Source: Ascidia mentula
Taxonomy: Eukaryota; Chordata; Ascidiacea; Phlebobranchia; Ascidiidae
Direction of reading: 5' to 3'
Assembly (NCBI GenBank): GCA_947561715.1
Contig: OX387198.1
Span: 15,128,001-15,192,000 of the forward strand
DNA: 64,000 nt
Numbering within the stretch: the stretch's first letter is position 1; each line of letters begins with the position of its first letter. Positions 11,963 through 23,450 of this stretch are shown piece by piece. Position numbers and translations under genes: made by a program. The notes below the pieces were generated by a model. That model was not told the DNA's origin. It searched no databases and worked only from the letters and a program-made list of their open reading frames with translations.

Positions 11963-14581
11963 TTAGAAAATAACTTCAACGTCTGACGCGACTTTTGATG
12001 TGAATTCAACACTGACCCGCCGAAGTTTCACTTTAAACCCAGTAACGTCGCTAAGTTGTTTCATGGGATGCACAACTGGTACACTCTCCTCTTGTAAGCG
12101 TTTGAGTTGACGTTTATACACTAAATCCATACGAGTTTGCCTGTAGGGTTTAGCGATTGTTATTCGGGCATTGTGCTCATTAGAAATAGTTTTACCGCAG
12201 GTCAGTGGCTCATCTTCTTTTGTTACGGTGACATCATCCGTCGGTTCCTCTTTAACAAATTTCCGTTCAGGCACATTGGATAGATCGTCTTTGCACTTAT
12301 CCTTGTAACTGGGTTTGGTGTTTACAAGGTCCGACATGCCCATGTTCAAAAGGATCACCGCAGCTTGTTGTATCTCTCTTTCTTCATTGGTTTCTTGGGA
12401 CAAATTCACAAACGATTTTAACGCGCTAAACGAAGATGTTTTTCCACCAGACACTTGATTCGATTCTCCTTTAGCTTTACCAAATTTACTTTTGCCGAGC
12501 TCATAATGACATCTCAATACGTTTTCTATTTTCCGCACCGTTTTTCGACTGTGTTGACTTTGCTTCAGTTTCTTAATAACATCGTTAACCTGACTTTGTG
12601 TAAGGTTTCTTGGCAGGGATTGAATAAAGCTATCAAGGATTTGACTTAAACTCTTTTTTTGTTCGCTCTGTTTGTGGGTATCTATATTCCCAACAAGATG
12701 TAATTTGTTCTTCGAAAATTCACCAACGAATATTACGTCATCATCACTATCTTCCCCAGCTGCAGAAGGGCTTTCAGTTTGAGAGGTTGATAAACTTTCC
12801 AATTCCTTCGCCATTTCTTCTGAGGTGAGAAACCTTACTATAGGCAATTTACCTTTCCTATTTCGTCGTGTGCTCTGCAACATCTCGTCATATGGAGAAG
12901 AGCAAGGAGTTGATTGATTTTGCGATGATTCCAAATTCCCTATACTATCCGTGTTGATTTGAGGAAAAACTGGAGAATGTTCTGGCGATGATGAACAACC
13001 AGACAGAGAAATAATACTTCCCAAGGCGAGGTCTTCTCCGTTCTGTCTGCTTTCGCTGTTCGCTGCTTGGTCAGGTTCGCTATCTGATAACGTTAATAAT
13101 TGCGTTAGATTTGGATGCGTGGAACACTCTTGGTTAGATGTTGTTAGATGCTGAAACTGTGAAGACGCTGAAGTACATGGAATTGTGGTGGATTCCGAAA
13201 TGTTTCTGTCTGTCCAATGTATAGTATGTTTTTGCTTTGATGGTAAATGAGTGTTTGCTGTGTGTATCTGTGACATTGCCATATTGGAAGGTAATTGACC
13301 GGAACTCAAACCATCATCGGTTTGGTGCGCTACAGTCTCCCGATATATAGCTGACGGTTGCTCTCGGGTTTGCGACGTGAATGGTTGTTGTTCCGAAAAC
13401 AGTTGCTGCATTTCTCGCGACTGTTGGCTGAGTGTGTTGGCTATAGGATGGTCTGGGGTCCGGACTGTTGGTTGGAACCTCACAAATGGTCGGTGCTCCT
13501 CTGGTGCGATTGTAGGTTGATGCATTGCTGAATATTGTTGCTGGTTAGGTACGTTGGTTTCTGGATGATCTGAAGCCAAAACTCTTTGTTGGTAATTCAC
13601 AAAAGGCTGGTGTTGATCAAGTGTGATAGCTGGTTGACTTGGTGCTTGACTTTGTTCTTGGTTAGAAATTTTGTCAGAGCTCAAACTCGCTGGGTTGTAA
13701 TTTGCAAAACGCTGGTGTTGGTCAGAGATGACAGTTGGTTGGTGAAGTGGCGAATAGGTGTTCTGGGATAAATTGTTTGAAACTTCTAAGGCTGTTGGCA
13801 CCAGCAGATTTGGCATCGAAAGGTTGGTCTGGAGCATAGCAGAAAACTGGTTAATTTCCACTGGTGAGTGACTCCGGTCGTCCCGTTTTTTGAAAACTCG
13901 ATTCTTTTTCTGGGTTAGTTTTGGTATGAATTTAATGTTTTTCGCAACACAATTACCTAACTTGTAGTCGAAGTCATGCCAAACCAATGGCTGCTGGTGA
14001 TGGTTTGAAACCTGGTGCTGGTTAGTAGCAATTACATCGTTTCGTGACGAAAGCGTGTGATTGTTGGTGTTGACCATGACTGATGAGCTGGGAAGGAATC
14101 CGTCGAAATGTTGAAAATTTTGTTGACACAGCGCACTTTTCCGACGAATATTGGTAGGTGCCGAAGCTATAGCAGGATGTACAAGGGTTCCTTCTCTGTC
14201 GTATGTGAAACGCATTCCTGGTCCAATGATGTTTGTTTGATTGCTTGGCAACGTTTCAGTGTTCGCAGATTGACTGATAGCATTCCGATTCTGCATTGCT
14301 TCAGTGGCGGAATGGTCATCGAGCGCCCAGGGGGCGAGGTTGATGTTATACTGTACAACCTGGTTCTGAAAGTTCATCGTTGGTTCGCAAAGCATGTTTG
14401 ACGAGGTTTTGCTGCTGTGAATAACTGTCGCATAGGAAGGCGGAGGGCTGGTTGTGTTAGTAAACGATGAACTTCGGAACTGTTCGCTGTCTCCGGTTTG
14501 CGTGACAAACAGTATGGATGGCGCTCCGTTTATTTGCATTACGTGATGGTCCTTGGGGACAGCAGATGTGTTTTCGTTCAT
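11963..14581 (-). CDS. paralogue 1: Q/S-rich disordered nuclear-type protein, 872 aa
   Basis: Single-exon frame of 872 codons; no family recognised. Blocks shared with the gene at 20811: a proline motif PPPSYA (near residue 48), NQVVQYNINLAPW (about 72-84), TRRNRKGKLPIVRFLTSEE (about 570-588), a predicted helical block SFIQSLPRNLTQSQVNDVIK (about 645-665), AVILLNMGM (about 740-748), FVKEEP (about 777, SUMO-type), and ARITIAKPY...RMDLVYKRQL (about 805-825). Acidic DDDVIFVGE near 613 resembles a SUMO-interaction motif. The middle (about 260-410) has degenerate repeats of a DQHQPFVNYQ type. Low-complexity Q/S/P composition, basic clusters and SUMO-like sites suggest a nuclear regulator; that is inference. 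The frame stays open over 2.6 kb and the paralogue conserves it, so it is surely a gene. Start chosen at the first in-frame ATG. Confidence 0.85.
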   Translation of the reverse strand: MNENTSAVPKDHHVMQINGAPSILFVTQTGDSEQFRSSSFTNTTSPPPSYATVIHSSKTSSNMLCEPTMNFQNQVVQYNINLAPWALDDHSATEAMQNRNAISQSANTETLPSNQTNIIGPGMRFTYDREGTLVHPAIASAPTNIRRKSALCQQNFQHFDGFLPSSSVMVNTNNHTLSSRNDVIATNQHQVSNHHQQPLVWHDFDYKLGNCVAKNIKFIPKLTQKKNRVFKKRDDRSHSPVEINQFSAMLQTNLSMPNLLVPTALEVSNNLSQNTYSPLHQPTVISDQHQRFANYNPASLSSDKISNQEQSQAPSQPAITLDQHQPFVNYQQRVLASDHPETNVPNQQQYSAMHQPTIAPEEHRPFVRFQPTVRTPDHPIANTLSQQSREMQQLFSEQQPFTSQTREQPSAIYRETVAHQTDDGLSSGQLPSNMAMSQIHTANTHLPSKQKHTIHWTDRNISESTTIPCTSASSQFQHLTTSNQECSTHPNLTQLLTLSDSEPDQAANSESRQNGEDLALGSIISLSGCSSSPEHSPVFPQINTDSIGNLESSQNQSTPCSSPYDEMLQSTRRNRKGKLPIVRFLTSEEMAKELESLSTSQTESPSAAGEDSDDDVIFVGEFSKNKLHLVGNIDTHKQSEQKKSLSQILDSFIQSLPRNLTQSQVNDVIKKLKQSQHSRKTVRKIENVLRCHYELGKSKFGKAKGESNQVSGGKTSSFSALKSFVNLSQETNEEREIQQAAVILLNMGMSDLVNTKPSYKDKCKDDLSNVPERKFVKEEPTDDVTVTKEDEPLTCGKTISNEHNARITIAKPYRQTRMDLVYKRQLKRLQEESVPVVHPMKQLSDVTGFKVKLRRVSVEFTSKVASDVEVIF

Positions 14582-16919
14582 TGCACAACTCAGTGTCCCT
14601 AATAAAATCTCTTAAAATACATTGCTAAAACAATTACTTCTGTCGATCTGAGTCACGTTATTTAATGCATCAAGCCTTCTACGTTTGCACACACATCCGC
14701 CAATCCCTAAGCCAAGCAGAAGCTGTTCATTGATCCGCTTACTGTCTATAATCCGATGAAAATATACGGCACACAGCACACAGCGCAGCAGTTACTTCAT
14801 CATTTACACAACATTAAGGCAGAACCTATACAACCTAGAACCAAAAACAGCAGACAGTTAAAAACACTCCGCCTCAACCTTTATAAGTCATCCAACTTGT
14901 GTATAGACTGCGGTTTGCCAAGTAGTTGACCTTATATGGTGGTTGTTTACATGAACCTTGGACTTATTTACACTTTACACACCTTATATGGGCATGCTTA
15001 CGCTGGTCCGCCAAGATGTTTATAACTTATTCGGACATGTTGTCTGCTCCTGAAACTTGCGTACATGATCGCGCGAAGTTGTTTACGCCTTATTTGGGCG
15101 TGGTTACATATATGCTTGTGGAAACTTGTTTAGGCACGCTCAAAGTTGTCTGCTGGGCTTAATTTCCCAATTGTGTTCTTAACGTTGACTCTCCATGACG
15201 TTTCTACTTCATAGGGTCTTGATTGATTATTCCTTTACATGTTTACGTAAATGTCTCAATTAGTTTGATTCCGCCAATAGTAAAACCCTCTTTATCTTGT
15301 GCGGCTTAACTGGCTGGCTTTATGTCTGCAGCTGCACATTGCAAGCCTGAAATACCAATGCGCTCGCTTTAACCTCGGAATGCTCAGGAAACTATCCACA
15401 TGAGAAACGGCCTTGCTACACACGATTTTCCATATACTAGCACAGGAACATGATATTGTCCAGGTGTGTCTCGTTGGATTTCTGCGTAACGGCCATAGTG
15501 TTGTCACTTAAGAGGATGGCGATTGGTTCGTGTGTAGGAAGCGAATTGACCTGATTTTGTGACAACGCGATGATTGCCGAAGTCAAATAAAACTAGTTGA
15601 TACCAAGTAATTACGTGAAACCAATAAAGTCGCAATACTGCGAAACACGACACTGTAAAAGCGTTTCAGCGACTAGTCTTGCGAGCGAAGAGCCTCGCCA
15701 CTGCACTGGCCTGGGGCAACTGAATGCCAGCCAACCAACAAATAAATACAAATCAACACAGTGCGCCTGTTGCTTTCACGGATATCAAAACCATTCAAAC
15801 CGTTTCTGCATAGTTTATGATGGAACTTAAACCTGAACTCAATTGGCGACTATAATTCGTAGCGTATTCAAAACACTGCTATAATCCCTTTGCAATACCC
15901 CTTCACATAAGCCTATACCCTACAAAAACTTCACAACAACATGTTGGTAAGTAACTGCCGAACGAAGAAGTCGAACGAAAAGCATTGCGCCGTGGTGATC
16001 TGTTCTAATTATAAACCTTCTCCCTCCACTCGTTGTCTCCTTTTTTCTCTTGTTTCGTGTGAGAGGGCTGTTGGAAAATGGATGTTTGAATACCGTTTTG
16101 AATGAGAAATGCACCCAACAAATTTTGGTCCAAAACAACCAATTGAACGTTTAGATGCTACATGGGATTATAGTGTTTATAGTTTGTTAAAAACAATTCC
16201 AACACCACACAAATCGGCTTTTAAATCAACAGAGACCAATCACAAAGTTCATTTTAAAGCTTCCGGAATAAACAAGTGTTACAATTGCACGAGTCACTTC
16301 GCAGTTTGGCTCTATTCACAGCAGTTTAAATCCACATACATTGTTATATTTGCCGACAGTACTTTCCGTTTTCCTTTGCTATGGCCTACCATCAACTGTG
16401 TTGCGACCAACGGTCATTTTTGTTAGGTCAATCGAACTCACGCGGTACTGTTGTCACGTGATCTCGTTCTCACGCAATGTTTTTCTGGCCGGTTAAACTG
16501 TTTGCTTTGGCCCTCTTTAAGGTGCCAGGTTTCCTGTTTGAAAAGCACATTGTTTTCGGGCAACTGACCGTTTTTTTGAGATCTCGCCTTTGTCGGGAAA
16601 AGGGGCTGATCCAGCTTGGCTGCAATGCTTTGGCTGCAAAGCCTGTGAACCTAATGATGAGAATATTATAGCTGTGATCGCCAAATATAAAGGGTCTGCG
16701 CAGTGGGGCGATCCTGCCTTGCTATGCGAAAGCATGGTAATACTTCTTTTGTTAAAGGTGCGCTAGTATTTGACAATCCTTCATCTTTTCAACCTTCTCT
16801 CTCTAGTGTATATAAACGTATACGACTTTAGGTATAACTAATTTTCACTGTTTTAGATCTCTGTGCTCGTTTGTCGATTATGTAGCTTTTAAGACGCGTG
16901 TATAATACTTTAAGTAACT
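14582..16919. other. upstream intergenic region of paralogue 1
   Basis: Presumed promoter and distal flank. I find no gene. The part from about 16450 onward resembles the LTR family described below (stretches like GATCTCGTTCTCACGC and a TATAAA near 16811), so an older, more diverged LTR may start near 16450. Short open frames here are unsupported. Confidence 0.4.
14880..14885 (-). promoter_or_regulatory. possible TATA box of paralogue 1
   Basis: TATAAA on the minus strand about 300 bp upstream of the ATG at 14581. It would give a 5' UTR of about 270 nt if unspliced. Support is motif and position only. Confidence 0.3.
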
Positions 16920-17104
16920 TTATACCAATATAATTCTATTCTTTACGTCAGAAAATCGAATAAAGGCAGGTTAGGGAACGCAACAAAAGAACTCGCGCGC
17001 GACCTTTTGTCTAATGCACTGATCAATCGGACTTTCTTACCGGTTGCTAATTGATATTGCTAAGACCCAACATTGGGTTGTTACCCGACAGATAGGTCGC
17101 AACA
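16920..17104 (+). mobile_element. 3' part of an old solo LTR (same family as 28973-29824)
   Basis: Ends with ATAGGTCGCAACA, the family's 3' terminus, after an AATAAA-type stretch and an AGGTTAGGGAACGCAAC segment that aligns with the other copies. More diverged than the rest, so older. The 5' end is not clear; a TGTTGTCACG at about 16455 is a candidate. Confidence 0.5.
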
Positions 17105-17649
17105 AACGGTATATAACTGAAATATTAAATGTTAATTCATCACGACGTGAAATCATTTTTATCTGACCAATAGGTCAGCCGAAACTTGGAAAGTAAAAAA
17201 AGCTGCACTCACGGGACCCGATTGATTTAAATAGTTCGCACTGTATGCGGTTACCTTTGAATATCTCCTATCTCACACAACTAGTGACAATCCCATGGAT
17301 GAGACTGCCACCCAAATTTTGATATTCAAACATATCTACATAGCATCCAACTGACAGTATACCACAATATGTTTATGTGCTGCGTGCACGTATGTTGCTG
17401 CATGGGACGAATCTCAAGTAATCCTGAATCGATTTGTCCAAACAAAATTCCAGAACGGGCAAAGCTCCAGAATGTCAAAAGATGTTTGCTTCGAGCTTAG
17501 CGTTTGCAGTTGGTGGATCATCAGCAAAAAACAAATTTAACATACCTAAGATATCTTTGTACCTTAAAGATCTAAATAAACTTTGCATTCATGTTTTACA
17601 TGTTGCGCACTGATTGCCCCACAAGGCATTGGACGATCAACTTGAAAAC

Positions 17650-18010
17650 CAACTTTGACGTCTTGTTGGCATGTTACAATGTATAATGTCGCCAATTTAT
17701 AAACACTTCTTTGACTCCATCAACTACCAAGCAACTTGAAACCGCAATAAATTTGCAACTTTTTAATGGAAATAAAAAACACAAACAAAATAAAATCACT
17801 TACTTTTACAAAACGCATTACGTTCGGCATAGCAACCAGACTTTTTTTTACCTTTTCTTCCTGTTTTTTGGCATAGGACCAGGTGATACGCACAGCATCG
17901 TGTGGCAAATGATCAACCCATTGACATATGTTTAAATACTGAAAAGGGTCGATACGATTAATTCCCAAGACGATCAACTAATGTGTGTGTAAGGTGGTTG
18001 TTACGTCACG
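17650..18010. repeat. segment homologous to 41950-42345
   Basis: Shares GCCAAGCAACTT, AAATAAAATCACTT(A/G)CTTTTACAAAA and GAAAAGGGTCGA(T/A)ACGATTAA in the same order with 41950-42345. On the minus strand both copies present a short frame running into a donor-like GTAAGTGAT or GCAAGTGAT. It may be a dispersed repeat or a conserved exon plus donor; the sequence does not settle which. Confidence 0.5.
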
Positions 18011-20810
18011 TAGTCAAATGGTATTGCTTGCGGCTACAAGCAGCCTTTGTAGCAGAAAGTTCAGGAAGGTTTGCGTTAAATAGCGCACCTTTGTTTAAGA
18101 TATTCTTCACAAAACAATTGCCTTTTAGAATATATTTAGAAAATATTGCTCATACAGCACCAAAAAAGAACACGTAACGAACTTTGATGTGGCACGTATG
18201 TAGCACCAACGAATAATTACAAGGGAAATGACGTTGACACATACATTATAAACAAATAAAAAAACACTTAAGACAAGTTTTCTTTGGCCAAGTTCATAAT
18301 GCGTCATCAGGCAATTAATAATTAGCTACACATTATGCGTCCTAAGTCCAGACCTTCAGTTTGACACAACTAAATATGTTGAGCATGCAGCATCACTCCA
18401 AGGGAATCTATGGTAGTTCCTATTGAGAAATGTGTAATAACTCACTGAAACGTGGTCGAGTGCAGTGATGCGCAACCGGTGTGTTGGGGTTTCAACACAA
18501 CCGGACAAATTTATTAGGTTTTTACAACTATTGGAAGACCTGTCCTCCCAATAGTTTGATTGGTGGGGATATAATATCATTTATTATTAATATCATTCAT
18601 TATTTGAAAGAGGCCATAGCTGCAATACTATTTGTTTGGGCTTATACGGTTCAATTGAACCGACATTGCTGTCGTATTATGACCTCACAAAGCTGTCTGT
18701 TATTGTTACACAGACAGTCGAACAATGAGGTTGTTTGGGTACGAATGTAGTACGGTTTAAGTAGAAAATATACTTTAACTGGGAAATATGTGCGTATCAG
18801 TCTTATGTCTACGAACCAAATTCTTTTGGATTGGCACTCTTTGAGAAGATTGACTTTTGTATTGAGATTTACACCTGATAAAGCTAGAGGTACTCACGAA
18901 AGCTAGTGTACATTTTTCAATACAAAAGTCAGTCTTCTCAAAGAGTGCCAAACCAAAAGAATTCAGTTAATTGGGATTGTGACATGCAAAAAGAGCAACT
19001 TTAGAAACATGAAACTTGCTTCTGGTAACATAAGCAACTGATTTTAACATAAACGAACTCAGCATTTGGGCAGATCATACTATTGAAAGTCGAACACTTT
19101 GAGCTGAAATGTTGTGCCAGCCGCTTTGTGTCCTTCTGCTTTACAGACATCGAAGTGTTACATCCTCAGTCTCACGCAGTTCCGTTGTAAACTTTTTGTG
19201 TAAAACAAAGAACGTCCATCGTGTTCTAATCGGTCAATGCCCAACGGGGGAAGGGATTCCGACATTCAACACAGTGGAGAACAGGTCAGGATATGCTGTA
19301 ACGCGTGGTTGCGGATTGTTATGAAAACTTTCACGGTTTGACAAGATGCAAACTACCAGATAAAACTTGACCCTCAGTTGTCACGTGACATCGCGAGCTG
19401 TTCACGAAGAAAACTTCTTACAGAAGTTTCGAAACACATACGTCGTTCACTGGTAATTTATGGCAGAAAAATGAGCTATAAAACAGAAACTAGTTTCGCA
19501 CTCTTGTAGAAAATGGCTGAATTGTGACATCAGTGAATGTTCGCCAACATCAGCAGGTTGGTTGAGCACCATTGTACAGCTTTTATCAATCTAGTTCACG
19601 GTTGAATGATTTTGCCCTCGGCGGTCGCGCGCCAGTCAAACCTTTTTTCTTTTCGAACAAGCCGGCGTGTAGAAGTAGAACAAAACATTCAGCAGGCTTT
19701 GTCCAAGCATCTAACTGTGTTGATATTAATTCTACGCGAGATAGATAGCAAGACTTGATCGCTCAGTTGCAACTTTTTCAAGGTGATGTATTTTAGTTTT
19801 TGCTTGATGTAAGTAACTGTGCAGCTGCGTGCTTTTAGCCTTGCGAAAAAAGGTTTATTATTAGTTACCAACCTAGTTTTAGTAAATGCTCATCAGTTTT
19901 CTCGCGAGGAAAAGTACCGCTATAAATTTGTCCGTCAGGTTCATTACGAAATGTAGTAGCTTTTTTCGAGAAGGGCTAAGTTTTGTACATAACTAAAAAA
20001 TGGTAAATATATCTACCATATAGCATTTTTACCTGTTATTTATGGTGTAAGCAAGTTCAGGAAATATGCGTCTGTTTGATGTTCAGTCTATCATTACAGG
20101 TAATAGTGGTTGGTATCGGTGGAATATCCGTCTAGTTGTTTGTATTGGGCACATTTGAAGTAACTGTCTGGTAATTTGTGACGAGGCAAGAATAAATATT
20201 TGCGACATTTCAGTTGAGGCATCACTGCCTACCGCACTTACGGGGTAATTTTCTGAGCACTACGTCATATACTCCTGTGTAAAGTTGGTTCATGTATCGA
20301 AAAGACATGTTTTTTTAGAAATAAGCCAGAATGTGCCTTTATTCTGCGAGTATGCAAAGCAGTTCAAACCGTTTTTTGTCGCTCAAACCATAAAAAAATG
20401 TGTATGCAAGTTTTATCTGCTCACGTTTCTGTTTTGGTATGAAGAGTTACAAAACATAGGTTTGAACAGCTTTTTTGTCCCCACGAAATGAAGCCACATA
20501 ATTACAAAATACCACGCTAGCGATTATAGAAGGAAGGAAGTCGTTGAAATGAACAAAGGATTTTTTAACCGGTCACTTGGGTGTATTACTGCATGACCCA
20601 CGTTTTTATTTGGTCACACACTCTTCACTCAATAACAATATTTAAAGTAGTGCAGTTTATACCTTTGTGACGCTAACCTCAAAATAGGTTGTTTTTTTAA
20701 CCATCCCCAAAGACTGTCATCGATATGTTTTATAATCTTTTCCCAAAGTATTTTTCTTATTTCTAAAGTGCTTTATGAATTGTATTTGAGGAAGTTTTTG
20801 CTGAATTGAA
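18011..20810. other. upstream intergenic region of paralogue 2
   Basis: Holds the hairpin element at 18819-18963 and presumed promoter sequence for the plus-strand gene at 20811. Candidate core elements (TATTTAAAG near 20640, TTTATAATC near 20735) are weak. Short open frames lack support. Confidence 0.4.
18819..18963. repeat. long hairpin (inverted repeat, about 47-bp arms)
   Basis: Left arm about 18819-18866 starts AATTCTTTTGG...; right arm about 18917-18963 is its near-perfect complement ending CCAAAAGAATT. The spacer is about 50 bp. Probably a small foldback transposable element; as RNA it would form a strong stem. Confidence 0.8.
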
Positions 20811-23450
20811 ATGAGCGAAGACCAGTGTCCACGAGCCACATCAAAGGAACAACAACCAAGAACAAACCTCAATATCCCGACTGGTCAACGGGAGTTGATT
20901 CCCGATGTTTACACCAGCCCACCTCCGCCATACGAAGCAACAGATAGGAGCCACGGCATTCTGAACGATATGCTCAAAGGGCCACATATAAACTATAGAA
21001 ACCAGGTGGTCCAGTACAGCATTAACATTGCAACCTGGCCGCTTGCAGATCAGTCAGCCACGAGTACAATGCAAAATCCTTCAACGGATGTTGGCATTTT
21101 GACGAAAAACAACAACGCTGCTGTCGGACCAAGATATTCAAACATGGACTCCTCATACATTCCAACATACGGCAAGGTTAATGCTTCCCAAGTACCGGCT
21201 AGACAGCAATGTGTACCAAGGGGAGTGACCCATCCGCCGCTGACTTCACAAGCATTCCAAACATCTGACAAAATGCCAGGAATGAACAACGCCTTGAGTT
21301 TATACCCAGCTAATCCAGACTGTATGTTACCAACCACTGCGCCCACAAGTTGCTGCCAGGTGCCAAACTTCAGGCGGCAAGTTGTCGTAAGAAACTACAG
21401 CCAAGGACACACGCAAGTAAGTTCTCATAGTAGTCCTAGACTTTCGCGAAAAATATTAACCTTGGTACCCGGGTCCAATAATCAATTTTTGCAACTTCCG
21501 CTTATAACCATAAAAAAAAAAAAAAATTGTGAAAACAGTGGCAATATCTTACACGACGAATTGCAAACCATAACGGCGAAGTTTGCTTTTGCGCAGATCC
21601 AAGAAAAAACTAGACTAAAGGAACCATATACGACGCTACATCGAGTTCCATTGGGACCACATCATCCCAGTGGGCGGTCCCAGTTCAACCAATCTCAATT
21701 TACACAGCAGTCCACCGCCGCATTAAACCTACATAAACAGCAAGTTATTCAACAACTACCATCGCTTGGTTCGGCTTTTAAACGAGTTCCACAACATTTA
21801 CCCGTCCCGCTACAACAAATACAACCATCTTCCAGACAGATCTTGGCTTCCGGACAAGTTTCATCAAATCTACTCAGTCAAGACCAGCCCGTACCCAACC
21901 ACGCAGCTCAAGTTATATTACCCCCAACAGACAAGAATTTGACCTCGAGCCAACAGTCAAACAGGGAGGTACACCAGCAACAACCTGAAGTGACGGGAAC
22001 TTCGCTAAACTCTCCACAACAGTTTATTTCGAGGTCGCCTGAACAACCATCAAATACCAAAGCTATTTGTTTGTCTGAGTGCCAACAGCAAACTGTCAAC
22101 GACCAAACTGCGCAACAGCAACTCGCAACCACATCGGGGACTTTGCAAAACGCGCCACAACAATTTGTTTCGAGGTCACATGAACAGCCATCAAACGTCA
22201 AAACTGTTTCTTTGTCTAATGGCCAACTACCCACGGGCAACGACCAGCCTGCACCACAGCAACCAATTGGAACAAAACAAACATTGCCTAGCTCGCCAAA
22301 ACCACCAAAATTATTGGAACAGCCAGTTCATGTGTGGAAGATTGCTGGCCCTCCTCTACGACTACAACCAACAAATTTTCCCTTTTACTCCAGTGCAAAA
22401 ACACCAACCACGCAGGAACATTCTGGAACCGTTTGCCAAGGCGAGGAGACAGCTAATCACAGTTCTGTCTCGCCGGAAAGCAGTTCAAATCCGTCGCCAG
22501 CTCCAAGTTTCAGTGACGAGATGTTGCAGGACACACGGCGAAGCAGAAAAGGAAAGTTGCCCATAGTTAGGTTTCTTACTTCGGAAGAAAAAAAGGTATT
22601 AGAAAGTTCTCCTAGCCCTCCTACCGAAAGTGAAAGTGGAAGTTTGGGAAATGATGAGAGCGAGGACAGCTTGCAAATTACTGGAGTTTATTCGTTGCAG
22701 AATTCTGAGAAGTGTCGCAAAAATGCCGCCAACCCAAACACCGACGATCAACCACACAAGTCTTTGAAATCAATTGTGGACGAGTTTGTTCAATCTTTGC
22801 CGAAGGACTTGTCACAAAAGCAGGTTAACGATGTGATAAAACAACTTAGATGTAGCAAACATCGGCCGGGAACGGTTGCAAAAATTGTCAAACTTCTTTT
22901 ACTTCGATATGGAAGCCAAAAAAACAACTCCCCTCATAACAAAAATACGACAAAAACCAAGATTCATTCAAAAACATCCACAAAAAGAACACAAGAGCCT
23001 CAGTCAAGCTATCAAAAGGCTTTTTCCAAGTTGTTCAATGGCACCAATAGCGAGAAGAAAATAGAACAATGCGCTATGGATCTATTAAACATGGGTATGC
23101 CAAAACCAAAACGTTCAAAAACATCCCGGAAGAAAACAACCAACAAACGCAAATTAACGGAAGCAGCTGGTTCAAATTTCATCAAAGAAGAACCTGATGA
23201 CAGAAGTTACCTAGAATCAGAAAGGGACAACTTTTCAAAGCGGCGCCATGCAAGGATATCGATCGGTAATTCAAGCAAGCAACCCCGAATGGACTTGGTG
23301 TACAAACGCCTACTCCAGCATGTGCAGGATAAGACCATGATGGTTAAGGATCCCATGACGCAACTTCGAGATCCCAGTGGATTTAGTGTCAAATTGGAGC
23401 GTATAGAGCCTGTTAATAGTTGTAAAAAATCACCAAGAAGAAAAACATAG
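20811..23450 (+). CDS. paralogue 2: Q/P/S-rich disordered nuclear-type protein, 879 aa
   Basis: Single-exon frame of 879 codons, head-to-head with paralogue 1 (starts 6.2 kb apart). Shared blocks in the same order: PPPPYEA (about 37-43, a WW-domain-binding PPxY), NQVVQYSINIATW (about 65-77), TRRSRKGKLPIVRFLTSEE (about 575-593), SIVDEFVQSLPKDLSQKQVN (about 652-671), DLLNMGMP (about 757-764), FIKEEPDD (about 790) and ARISIG...PRMDLVYKR (about 815-832). A strongly basic run follows LLNMGMP and could be a nuclear localisation signal. Two internal repeats of about 44 aa (PQQFISRSPEQPSN type) lie at about 400-480. A run of 14 A at 21512-21525 encodes ITIKKKK and could slip in replication or transcription. 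No known family is recognised. The start is the first ATG of the frame. Confidence 0.85.
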   Translation: MSEDQCPRATSKEQQPRTNLNIPTGQRELIPDVYTSPPPPYEATDRSHGILNDMLKGPHINYRNQVVQYSINIATWPLADQSATSTMQNPSTDVGILTKNNNAAVGPRYSNMDSSYIPTYGKVNASQVPARQQCVPRGVTHPPLTSQAFQTSDKMPGMNNALSLYPANPDCMLPTTAPTSCCQVPNFRRQVVVRNYSQGHTQVSSHSSPRLSRKILTLVPGSNNQFLQLPLITIKKKKNCENSGNILHDELQTITAKFAFAQIQEKTRLKEPYTTLHRVPLGPHHPSGRSQFNQSQFTQQSTAALNLHKQQVIQQLPSLGSAFKRVPQHLPVPLQQIQPSSRQILASGQVSSNLLSQDQPVPNHAAQVILPPTDKNLTSSQQSNREVHQQQPEVTGTSLNSPQQFISRSPEQPSNTKAICLSECQQQTVNDQTAQQQLATTSGTLQNAPQQFVSRSHEQPSNVKTVSLSNGQLPTGNDQPAPQQPIGTKQTLPSSPKPPKLLEQPVHVWKIAGPPLRLQPTNFPFYSSAKTPTTQEHSGTVCQGEETANHSSVSPESSSNPSPAPSFSDEMLQDTRRSRKGKLPIVRFLTSEEKKVLESSPSPPTESESGSLGNDESEDSLQITGVYSLQNSEKCRKNAANPNTDDQPHKSLKSIVDEFVQSLPKDLSQKQVNDVIKQLRCSKHRPGTVAKIVKLLLLRYGSQKNNSPHNKNTTKTKIHSKTSTKRTQEPQSSYQKAFSKLFNGTNSEKKIEQCAMDLLNMGMPKPKRSKTSRKKTTNKRKLTEAAGSNFIKEEPDDRSYLESERDNFSKRRHARISIGNSSKQPRMDLVYKRLLQHVQDKTMMVKDPMTQLRDPSGFSVKLERIEPVNSCKKSPRRKT

